A stretch of DNA of 59,024 nt, taken from the NCBI RefSeq assembly GCF_002154695.1, contig NZ_MTAV01000244.1, positions 862 through 59,885 of the forward strand, read 5' to 3'. The stretch is from Nostoc sp. T09. GTDB lineage: Bacteria > Cyanobacteriota > Cyanobacteriia > Cyanobacteriales > Nostocaceae. The notes beneath the pieces are model-generated. The model was not told the origin of the DNA. It did no database searches and saw only the letters and a list, made by a program, of their open reading frames with translations. Of the stretch, positions 30,701-39,019 are shown piece after piece; positions within the stretch are counted from its first letter, which is position 1; every line of letters begins with the position of its first letter. Made by a program: the position numbers and the translations under genes.

Positions 30701-33700
30701 TGTCGCACCTCGCACTCCAATTGAAGAGATTATTGCTGGTATCTGGGCAGAATTTTTAACAGTTAAGCAAGTAGGAATTTACGATAACTTTTTTGAATTA
30801 GGTGGACATTCCATCTTGGCAACGCAAATAGTTTCGCGGATTCGGGAAAGTTTCCAAGTAGAATTAATGTTACGTAGCTTGTTTGAATCGCCAACAGTAG
30901 CCGGACTAGCTGCACAAATTGAAACCATCCTTCAAGACAAGCAAAATTTATTTGTACCACCTCTGCGTCCAAGAGAACGTAACCAAGAAATTCCCTTATC
31001 TTTTGCCCAGCAAAGGCTGTGGTTTTTATCTCAATTAGAACCTGATAGTCCAGCTTATAACGTTAATGGAGCAATTAAAATTCAAGGTGCTATCAATATA
31101 GAAGCATTACACTACAGTATTAATGAAATCGTCAAACGCCATGAGGTTTTAAGAACAAAATTAATTGCTGTAGATGGCAAAGCAGTACAGGCGAACGCTC
31201 CAGAATTGTTATTACCTCTGCCAATTATTAATCTGGATGAGCTATCAGAAAATGAGCGAGAAAATACAACACAACAATTAATTTTTGAAGAAACTCAGCG
31301 CCCCTTTGACTTAGCTGTAGAACCACTTTTGCGTATCAAACTTCTCAGCTTAAGTGAACAGGAATATATACTACTGTTTACAATGCACCACATTATCAGT
31401 GATGGCTGGTCTAAAGGTGTGCTAATTCGTGAGTTAGCGACAATTTATACTGAGTTTGTTGAGAATAAACCTTCTTCCTTACCAGAACTACCCATTCAAT
31501 ACGCTGATTTCGCCCTTTGGCAGCGAGAATGGTTGCAAGGTGAACAGTTGCAAACCCAGCTAGATTACTGGAAACAACAACTAGGAGGAGAGTTACCAGT
31601 ATTAGCACTACCCACAGACCGTCCCAGACCTGCGGTACAAACTTTTGCAGGGAAAACCCTCTCATTTGTATTGCCAAACAGCTTAACTGAGGAATTAAAA
31701 TTTCTGTCAAAGCAAGAGGGTGTCACTTTATTTATGACACTTTTGGCAGGGTTTAAAACTTTGCTGTATCGCTACACAGATCAAGCTGATATTTTAGTTG
31801 GTTCGCCTATTGCTAACCGTAACCGAAGTGAAATTGAAAATTTAATTGGTTTCTTTGTCAATACACTGGTATTGCGAACCGATTTATCTGGTAATCCCAG
31901 CTTCGGAGAATTACTCAAACGGGTCAGGGAAGCAACGTTGGGAGCTTATGCTCACCAGGATCTACCTTTTGAGAAGCTGGTGGAGGAATTACAACCAGAA
32001 CGGAACTTAAGCCGCACGCCGTTATTCCAGGTAATGTTTGCCTTCCAAAATGCACCAACCGCAACTTTAGAACTGCCAGGTTTAAATATACAACCTCTGG
32101 AAGCTGAGAGTGAAACTGCAAAGTTTGATTTGACTCTAACTATCCAAAATACAGCGGAAAAACTTACAGGTACGATAGAGTACAACACCGACCTATTCGA
32201 TGAAACTACTATTTCTCGCTTAGTCAAGCATTTTGAAACTTTACTGGCAGGTATTGTTGCAAATCCACAACAACAGGTTGGCAATTTGCCCTTGCTGACA
32301 ACAACTGAGCAGCAACAGCTATTAGAGTGGAACAATACCGAAATCAATTTTGGTAATCAATTATGTTTGCATCAGCTATTTGAAGCACAGGTAGAAAAAA
32401 CACCTGATGCTGTAGCAGTGGTATTTGAAAATCAGCACCTGACTTATCAAGAACTAAACCAGCAAGCCAATCAATTAGCGCATTATTTGCAAAATCTTGG
32501 GGTTGGGGCAAAAGTCTTAGTGGGGATTTGTGTAGAGCGTTCCTTAGAAATGGCGATCGCACTGTTGGGTATACTCAAAGCGGGTGGCGCTTATGTACCG
32601 CTAGACCCAGCATATCCCCAAGAACGATTGGCTGGGATGTTGGTAGATTCCCAACTATCAGTTGTACTCACACAAAAGCCGTTACTAGAAAATCTACCAC
32701 CCCATCATGCTCAGGTAGTTTGCTTAGATGTTGAGTGGGAAAAAATTTCCCAACAGAGTGCTTGCAATCCTATCAACAAAGTCACTCCCGAAAACTTAGC
32801 CTATGTAATTTATACTTCTGGCTCAACTGGCAAACCCAAAGGTGTACAAATTTCTCATGGCGCTGTTGTCAACTTCTTAATGGCAATGCGCCAAACGCCA
32901 GGATTAACTGCACAAGATATATTACTATCAGTCACCACATTATCTTTTGATATTGCTGCTTTAGAAATATATCTGCCCTTAACTGTAGGCGCTCAAACAG
33001 TCATTGTTAGCCGTCAAGAAGCTGCTGATGGTATTCAATTGGCAAAACGGTTAACTGCTAGTAGTGCTACAGTTATGCAAGCTACCCCAGCGACTTGGCG
33101 GATGTTGCTGGCTGCTGGTTGGAGTGGTAATCAGCAATTAAAAATTCTGTGTGGTGGTGAAGCACTAGACTATGCCCTCGCGCAACAATTACAGCAACGG
33201 GCTAAAGAAGTATGGAACTTATATGGACCTACAGAAACCACCATTTGGTCAGCAGTACATCAGGTACAAAATAGCGTTGCGATTGGTCATCCCATTGCCA
33301 ATACCCAATTTTATATTCTTGACTCATACAATCAATTAGTGCCTATTGGTGTAGCGGGTGAATTACATATTGGTGGTGCTGGTTTAGCTCGTGGTTATTT
33401 GCATCAGCCAGAACTGACAGTCCAAAAGTTTATATCCAATCCTTTCAATCCAGATTCATCTGCTCGCTTGTATAAAACTGGGGACTTGGTACGCTATCTA
33501 CCCGACGGCACAATTGAATTTTTAGGACGAATTGACAATCAAGTAAAACTGCGAGGCTTCCGCATCGAATTAGGCGAGATTGAATCAGTATTAAATCAGC
33601 ATCCAGATGTACAAGCAAATGTGGTTATAGTGCGGGAAGATAAACCAGGTGATCAACGCTTGGTAGCTTATATAGTTAACAAATCACAGCAAGAAATTAA

Positions 33701-34157
33701 TACTTTTGAACTTCGCAGCTTGTTACAAGCAAAACTGCCTAGTTATATGTTACCAACGACGTTTGTCATCTTAGATAAACTGCCTTTAACCCCCAATTGT
33801 AAAGTAGACCGCAAAGTCTTACCTGCACCAGAGCAAACAACTGGACTGGAAGCAAGCTTTGTCCCACCCCGCACACCTACAGAACAGATAATAGTCGATA
33901 TTTGGGCTGATATTTTAGGGCGGGAACAAGTGGGAATTTATGAAAACTTTTTTAATTTGGGAGGACATTCACTTTTAGCTACCCAAGTTATTTCTAGATT
34001 ACGTGAAGTCTTCAAAATTGATTTACCTTTGCGGAGCTTGTTTGAAAATCCGACAATTAAAAATCTAGTTGAGCGCATAGAAGGAATCCTGGCAGTACAA
34101 CAGTTGCAAGCTGCTTCTATACAACTGGTAGAAGACAGAGAGGAAATAGAATTATGA
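27789..34157 (+). CDS. NRPS: interface-A(His-like)-T-C-A(Gly)-T
   Basis: 2122 residues. Interface domain about 1-450, with PAMLADA (142-148) where HHxxxDG should be. A1 about 460-970, pocket D-S-A-L-I-A-E-V-W-K, which shares seven of ten positions with the bacitracin-type His code. T1 Ser1008. C about 1050-1480 with HHIISDG (1200-1206). A2 about 1500-2010, pocket D-I-L-Q-L-G-L-I-W-K, an exact Gly code; its A10 motif reads NCKVDR instead of NGKVDR but keeps the Lys. T2 Ser2061. It ends in T, not C, and lacks the KRK tail; its stop overlaps the next start by 4 bp (ATGA), and the next protein opens with a TubC-type docking domain. The chain is extended by His and then Gly. Confidence 0.92.
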   Translation: MLTEVIEGFRLSPQQEHLWSLQKASDNLTYRAQCAVTIEGNLQINALTTALQHIVNRHEILRTNFRYLPGMSIPVQVIDSQEIVLGESYNLTFYNPEEQEIKIAEIFQEISQIPFDFEHGQLLHTSLITLSSERYLLILSLPAMLADAGSLKNLIAELNRTYSACLLGKDLSVEESLPIQYADFAEWQHELLESSETEIGREYWQKQDFSARFTCKIPGDNNQSNQLSFAPKFITSNISSELIEAIQEIAYQQKISISTFLLSCWLVLIWHLTKQPNIIIGTALDGRKYSEIKEALGLFTKYLPVQGNLSNNLSFIQVLQQLDAVVNQSSQWQESFSWEEIIDTSNNQNELIFCPIAFDFEEAINKYTEKDIPFSIYKQYICIERFKVKLTCRLQDNSIITDLYYDSHQFNIEDIERLREQFHQLVKSIIHNPEAAISELKILSDRAKHQLLVEFNQTQADYSTDKCIQQLIEQQAQQNPNNIAVEFGNEQLTYSELNNRANQLANYLVQIGITPGTLVGICVNRSLNMIIGILGILKAGGAYVSIDPSYPQERVAWILENSQTPVLLTQELLVEKLAPQQACLICLDTDWEVIAHQNQDNLTLEITPSNLAYIIYTSGSTGKPKGVQITHRNLVHSTCDRINYYQEPVSRFLLLSSFAFDSSVAGIFWTLCCGGTLVLPEEGLQREVAKLVELIHQHHISHLLSLPSLYALILQQAKREQLASLKTIIVAGETCSNELVKRHQEYLPQANLYNEYGPTEGTVWSTVYHCQSQELTRVPIGRPIANTQIYILDSKLHPVPIGVPGEIYIGGDGLALGYLNQPELTAEKFITNPFSNEPTARLYKTGDLAQYLADGNIEFLGRIDHQVKIRGYRIELGEIEFVLSQHPEVEEAIVIAREDEPGNQRLVAYIVPQVTTVTNKDLRQFLQGQLPEYMIPSAFALLEVFPLSPNGKVDRRALPAPEEINSRSETFVAPRTPIEEIIAGIWAEFLTVKQVGIYDNFFELGGHSILATQIVSRIRESFQVELMLRSLFESPTVAGLAAQIETILQDKQNLFVPPLRPRERNQEIPLSFAQQRLWFLSQLEPDSPAYNVNGAIKIQGAINIEALHYSINEIVKRHEVLRTKLIAVDGKAVQANAPELLLPLPIINLDELSENERENTTQQLIFEETQRPFDLAVEPLLRIKLLSLSEQEYILLFTMHHIISDGWSKGVLIRELATIYTEFVENKPSSLPELPIQYADFALWQREWLQGEQLQTQLDYWKQQLGGELPVLALPTDRPRPAVQTFAGKTLSFVLPNSLTEELKFLSKQEGVTLFMTLLAGFKTLLYRYTDQADILVGSPIANRNRSEIENLIGFFVNTLVLRTDLSGNPSFGELLKRVREATLGAYAHQDLPFEKLVEELQPERNLSRTPLFQVMFAFQNAPTATLELPGLNIQPLEAESETAKFDLTLTIQNTAEKLTGTIEYNTDLFDETTISRLVKHFETLLAGIVANPQQQVGNLPLLTTTEQQQLLEWNNTEINFGNQLCLHQLFEAQVEKTPDAVAVVFENQHLTYQELNQQANQLAHYLQNLGVGAKVLVGICVERSLEMAIALLGILKAGGAYVPLDPAYPQERLAGMLVDSQLSVVLTQKPLLENLPPHHAQVVCLDVEWEKISQQSACNPINKVTPENLAYVIYTSGSTGKPKGVQISHGAVVNFLMAMRQTPGLTAQDILLSVTTLSFDIAALEIYLPLTVGAQTVIVSRQEAADGIQLAKRLTASSATVMQATPATWRMLLAAGWSGNQQLKILCGGEALDYALAQQLQQRAKEVWNLYGPTETTIWSAVHQVQNSVAIGHPIANTQFYILDSYNQLVPIGVAGELHIGGAGLARGYLHQPELTVQKFISNPFNPDSSARLYKTGDLVRYLPDGTIEFLGRIDNQVKLRGFRIELGEIESVLNQHPDVQANVVIVREDKPGDQRLVAYIVNKSQQEINTFELRSLLQAKLPSYMLPTTFVILDKLPLTPNCKVDRKVLPAPEQTTGLEASFVPPRTPTEQIIVDIWADILGREQVGIYENFFNLGGHSLLATQVISRLREVFKIDLPLRSLFENPTIKNLVERIEGILAVQQLQAASIQLVEDREEIEL

Positions 34158-37100
34158 AAACGATTGAGCAATTTTTGTCTGACCTTTGCAGCCAGGATAT
34201 CAAACTATGGGTTGAGAATGAACGCCTGCGTTGTAGTGCCCCAAAAGAAGCCCTCACACCAGATATCAAAGCGGAATTAGCAGCACGCAAAGCAGAAATT
34301 TTAGCTTTTATCAGCCAAGCTAATCAGGCTTTACAATCAACCTCAGAATCTATTCAACCTCTCTCTCGTCAGGGAAATATACCTCTGTCTTTTGCTCAGC
34401 AGCGACTTTGGTTTTTTACCCAATTAGAGCCAAATAGCAGTGCTTACAATATACCGATAGCAGTCAGACTGACAGGTAAATTAAACATAGCTGCACTGTC
34501 TAAAAGCATCAATGAAATTATTAGACGGCACGAAATATTAAGAACTACATTTACTGTAGTAGATGGGGAACCAATACAAGTAATTGGTAAAGGTGAGGAT
34601 TTTACTTTTCCAGTTATAGATTTGCAGGCACTTTCGACAGAGCAAAAACAACAAAAAGTTTTCAACCTGGCTGCTTTAGAAGCACAAAAACCCTTTGACT
34701 TAGTACAAGATTCCCTAATACGAGCTAGTTTACTTCAACTATCAGCAACAGATTATGTGGTGTTATTGACTATGCACCACATTATTTCTGATGGTTGGTC
34801 TACTGGGATATTCATTAAAGAAATCACAACACTTTACACAGCCTTTTCTCAAGGTAAGCTTTCCCCGCTTCCAGAATTGCCGATTCAGTATGCAGACTTT
34901 GCTATTTGGCAAAGAAAATGGTTGCAAGGTGAAGTGCTGCCAACTCAACTCAATTACTGGAAACAGCAATTGGGTGATAATTTACCTATTTTAGAATTAC
35001 CTACTGACCGCCCTCGACCCGCACTTCAATCTTACAACGGTGCAACACAGCCTTTCCAATTATCCAAATCTCTAACTGAGAAACTCAAATACCTGTCACA
35101 GCAGGAGGGTGCTACCTTATTTATGACTCTGCTGGCAGCATTTAAAGTGTTGTTGCACCGATATACTCAGCAGGAAGACGTGATAGTAGGTACTCCCATT
35201 GCTAACCGAAATCGAGCAGAAATCGAAGGGTTAATTGGCTTTTTTGCCAATACTTTAGTACTACGTACAAATCTTGCCAATAATCCCTCTTTTAGAGAAC
35301 TGTTGCAGCAGGTACGGGAAGTAACTTTAGGTGCTTACGCTCACCAAGACTTACCCTTTGAAAGATTGGTAGAAGAACTACAGCCAGGGCGAAATTCGAG
35401 CCATAACCCCTTATTTCAGGTGATGTTCGTGCTGCAAAATACCACAACAGAACCTATCCAGTTACTAGAATTAACTCTAGAAGAATTAAGATTAGAAAAA
35501 AATACTGCCAAATTTGATTTAACTCTCTCGCTATCAGAAACAGAAACAGGATTATGGGGAGATTTAGAATATAACACAGATATATTTACTGCTGACAGAA
35601 TTACCCGAATGTTGGGTCATTTTCAGGTATTGTTAGAGGGAATTATTGCTAATCCCCAGCAGCACCTGTCAGAATTGCCATTATTAACAGCAAATGAACA
35701 ACATCAACTATTAGTAGAATGGAATAATACTGAAATTGATTATCCTCAAGACCAGTGCATTCATCAATTATTTGAAGCGCAGGTTGAAAAGACCCCTGAT
35801 GCTGTGGCTGTGGTATTAGAGAATGAGCAGTTGACATATCGGGAACTGAACGAGAGAGCAAATCAACTCGCTCACTACTTGCAACAACTGGGAGTAGGGC
35901 CAGAAGTATTAGTGGGGATTTGTGTAGAGCCATCGCTCGAAATGGTAATCGGACTGTTGGGCATTCTCAAGGCTGGAGGAGCTTATCTACCGTTAGACCC
36001 CAATTATCCTACTCAACGGTTAGCTTTCATGCTCCAAGATGCCCAAGTCAAAATACTGCTTACTCAAGCACGCCTATTGGAAATATTACCTTCCCATCAA
36101 GCCAAAGTAATCTGTATTGATAAAGGCTGGGAAATTATAAGCAAGGAAAACCAAAATAATCTCAAAAATCAAGTTTCACCTACAAATAACGCCTATACTC
36201 TTTACACATCTGGATCAACAGGCAAACCAAAAGCAGTTGTCATTGAACATAGAAACACTATTGCTTTTCTGAATTGGGCAAGAGAAGTTTTTACCAGCCA
36301 AGAACTCACGGGTGTTTTAGCATCCACTTCTATCTGTTTTGATCTGTCGGTATTTGAATTATTCTTCCCTCTCAGTTGGGGTGGTAAAGTAATTCTAATA
36401 GACAATGTATTGCAATTGCCATCTTCACTGACTGCTAGAGAAGTAACTTTAATCAATACCGTCCCTTCAGCTATAGCTGAATTACTGAGAATTGATGGTA
36501 TACCTGCTTCTGTACAGACTATTAACTTAGCAGGTGAATCTCTACCGCAAAAATTGGTACAGCAGTTATATCAAAAAACTTCCGCTCAAAATGTTTTTAA
36601 TCTTTACGGACCTTCTGAAGATACAACTTATTCGACATTTTCTTTGGTGAAACCAGAAGATGGTATTGTTACCATTGGTCGCCCCATTGCCAATACCCAA
36701 ACTTATATCTTAAATTCCCAATTACAGCCGGTTCCTGTAGGTATACCTGGTGAATTATACATTGATAGTGCTGGATTAGCTCGTTATTACCTCAACAGAC
36801 CAGAACTGACAGCAGAGAAATTTATTCCCAACCCCTTTAGTAAAAAACCTGGATCGCGTCTATACAAAACTGGTGACTTAGTTCGGTACTTGATCGATGG
36901 CAACATTGAGTTTCTGGGACGCATTGATCATCAAGTGAAGATTCGCGGCTTCCGTATTGAGCTAGGGGAAATTGAAGCAGCAATTAATCAGCATCCAGAG
37001 GTAAGAGAAGCTGTAGTTATAGTCAAAGAAGACAGACAAGATAAGAAACGTCTTGTGGCTTATGTTGTTTCCCAGTCAACACATATTTCTGTCTTGGAAC

Positions 37101-38944
37101 TACGTAACTTTTTAAAAGCCAAATTGCCAGATTACATGATACCAAGTGCCTTTGTAGTGTTAGAAAAATTTCCTCTTACACCCAATGGCAAAATCGACCG
37201 TCGCGCCTTACCTGCACCTGACCCAATACAGCAGTCAGAAGAAAATACTTCCTCAAGTTTCACTCCAGTTCAAGAACTGCTTGTTGGTATTTGGGCTGAG
37301 ATTTTAGGTATCAAACAAGTAGGGATTCATGACAATTTCTTTGAATTAGGTGGTCACTCCCTCTTAGCTACTCGTGTTATTTCTCAAATTCGTAAAGCTT
37401 TCAAAGTAGACTTGCCCTTGCGTTGTTTATTTGAATCACCAACAGTAGCAGAATTAGCTAAAGAAATTGAGAAAACTATAACAGCAGATTTAAAAGTCAA
37501 TTTACCGAGTATTAGTCAAATTTCCAGAGTAGGCAATATTCCCCTTTCATACGCTCAACAACGGTTATGGTATCTCGACCAAGTGCAACCAAATAACTCT
37601 GCATATAACATCTGTAATGCTATGCGTATTATTGGTTCATTGGATATTCCTGCTTTAGAACAAAGCCTGAATGAAATTCTTCGTCGCCACGAAATTCTAC
37701 GCACTAATTTTATTTTAGAAAATGGGCAACCAATCCAAGTTATTGCCCCAGAGTTAAACTTAAAATTGCCTATTATAGACTTGAGCCAATTATTAGAGGC
37801 TGAAAGAGAGCAAACAGCCCAGAATTTAGTTAATCAAGAAGCAGAAAAGCCATTTAAATTACATATAGATACACTATTAATAGCTACACTTCTACGCCTA
37901 GGTGAAACAGAAAATGTGCTGCTTTTCACTATGCACCACATTATTTCTGATGGTTGGTCTATGGGAATATTAATTAAAGAATTAGTAGCTCTGTATGAAG
38001 CATTTTCTCTTGGTCAGGCATCCCCACTGCCAGAATTACTGATTCAATACGCCGATTTTGCCATTTGGCAACATCAATGGTTACAGGAAGAAGTTTTAGC
38101 AAAATTACTTACTTACTGGCAGCAACAACTCCAAAACTTACCAAATCTCAAATTACCGACAGATTATCCTCGACCTCTAACACCAACGTATCAAGGTTCA
38201 GCACAATCTTTTACACTCTCTCCCACATTATCTCAACAAATAAAAATCCTGAGTAATCAACAGGGTGTAACGCTTTTCATGACCTTGCACGCAGCTTTTG
38301 CAATCTTAATGCATTACTACAGCGAGCAAGATGACATTGTGATTGGTACAGATGTTGCTAACCGTAACCAAGGAGAAACTGAGGGCTTAGTTGGATTTTT
38401 TGTTAATCAACTAGTGTTACGGACAAAATTTGAGGGTAATCCCAGTTTTAGAGAATTGCTACAGAAGATTCGTACAGTTAACCTTGATGCTTACGCACAT
38501 CAAGATTTACCATTTGACAAACTTGTAGAGGCTATTAACCCAGAGCGTAATTTACAAACTACACCATTATTTCAAGTAAAATTAATTCTCCAAAATACTC
38601 CCACGACTGCTTTAGATATTTCGGGTATAACTTTCCAAAACTTGGAAATGCAAACCAAAACAGCCACCTTTGACTTACTCTTTGATATCAGAGATACAGA
38701 GCATGGACTGATGGGATTATTGAAATATAGCACAGACTTGTTTGAAGCTCAAACTGTAGCACGGATGCTCAAACAGTTTGAAATAATTTTGAGCCAGATT
38801 GTGAATGAGCCGAATGTCAGAATCAATGAAATTAAAGAAATATTAGCGCAAGCAGACAAAGAAGACAGACTTACTCAAGAGATGAATTATAAAAACTCTT
38901 TACAGCAAAAGTTGAGCAATATTAGACGTAAGTCTGTTAACTAA
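34154..38944 (+). CDS. NRPS: TubC docking-C-A(Ala/Gly)-T-C
   Basis: 1596 residues. Residues 1-55 form a TubC-type N-terminal docking domain (IEQFLSDLCSQDIKLWVENE, then LTPDIKAELAARKAEILAFI). C1 about 70-500 with HHIISDG. A about 520-1030, pocket D-L-F-N-N-A-L-T-Y-K, a code known for Ala and Gly in cyanobacterial NRPSs. T Ser1069 (LGGHS). C2 about 1110-1545 with HHIISDG. Tail about 1550-1596 ends KLSNIRRKSVN, matching the tails of the starter protein and the first NRPS. The C1 takes the chain from Gly on the upstream T; C2 hands it to the His-like terminal module. Start overlaps the previous stop by 4 bp, so the two are translationally coupled. Confidence 0.92.
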   Translation: MKTIEQFLSDLCSQDIKLWVENERLRCSAPKEALTPDIKAELAARKAEILAFISQANQALQSTSESIQPLSRQGNIPLSFAQQRLWFFTQLEPNSSAYNIPIAVRLTGKLNIAALSKSINEIIRRHEILRTTFTVVDGEPIQVIGKGEDFTFPVIDLQALSTEQKQQKVFNLAALEAQKPFDLVQDSLIRASLLQLSATDYVVLLTMHHIISDGWSTGIFIKEITTLYTAFSQGKLSPLPELPIQYADFAIWQRKWLQGEVLPTQLNYWKQQLGDNLPILELPTDRPRPALQSYNGATQPFQLSKSLTEKLKYLSQQEGATLFMTLLAAFKVLLHRYTQQEDVIVGTPIANRNRAEIEGLIGFFANTLVLRTNLANNPSFRELLQQVREVTLGAYAHQDLPFERLVEELQPGRNSSHNPLFQVMFVLQNTTTEPIQLLELTLEELRLEKNTAKFDLTLSLSETETGLWGDLEYNTDIFTADRITRMLGHFQVLLEGIIANPQQHLSELPLLTANEQHQLLVEWNNTEIDYPQDQCIHQLFEAQVEKTPDAVAVVLENEQLTYRELNERANQLAHYLQQLGVGPEVLVGICVEPSLEMVIGLLGILKAGGAYLPLDPNYPTQRLAFMLQDAQVKILLTQARLLEILPSHQAKVICIDKGWEIISKENQNNLKNQVSPTNNAYTLYTSGSTGKPKAVVIEHRNTIAFLNWAREVFTSQELTGVLASTSICFDLSVFELFFPLSWGGKVILIDNVLQLPSSLTAREVTLINTVPSAIAELLRIDGIPASVQTINLAGESLPQKLVQQLYQKTSAQNVFNLYGPSEDTTYSTFSLVKPEDGIVTIGRPIANTQTYILNSQLQPVPVGIPGELYIDSAGLARYYLNRPELTAEKFIPNPFSKKPGSRLYKTGDLVRYLIDGNIEFLGRIDHQVKIRGFRIELGEIEAAINQHPEVREAVVIVKEDRQDKKRLVAYVVSQSTHISVLELRNFLKAKLPDYMIPSAFVVLEKFPLTPNGKIDRRALPAPDPIQQSEENTSSSFTPVQELLVGIWAEILGIKQVGIHDNFFELGGHSLLATRVISQIRKAFKVDLPLRCLFESPTVAELAKEIEKTITADLKVNLPSISQISRVGNIPLSYAQQRLWYLDQVQPNNSAYNICNAMRIIGSLDIPALEQSLNEILRRHEILRTNFILENGQPIQVIAPELNLKLPIIDLSQLLEAEREQTAQNLVNQEAEKPFKLHIDTLLIATLLRLGETENVLLFTMHHIISDGWSMGILIKELVALYEAFSLGQASPLPELLIQYADFAIWQHQWLQEEVLAKLLTYWQQQLQNLPNLKLPTDYPRPLTPTYQGSAQSFTLSPTLSQQIKILSNQQGVTLFMTLHAAFAILMHYYSEQDDIVIGTDVANRNQGETEGLVGFFVNQLVLRTKFEGNPSFRELLQKIRTVNLDAYAHQDLPFDKLVEAINPERNLQTTPLFQVKLILQNTPTTALDISGITFQNLEMQTKTATFDLLFDIRDTEHGLMGLLKYSTDLFEAQTVARMLKQFEIILSQIVNEPNVRINEIKEILAQADKEDRLTQEMNYKNSLQQKLSNIRRKSVN

Positions 38945-39019
38945 AGTATTTTTGGTAATTTACAGCATTTGACTGAACGATTACTAGACGTTAGTACATA
39001 TAAATCAAGAGGTATGGAT

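Noticed and set aside
38969-39019. TTG start for the terminal NRPS
   Set aside because: ATG 39020 has AAGAGG 7 bp upstream and aligns with the other interface-domain starts.
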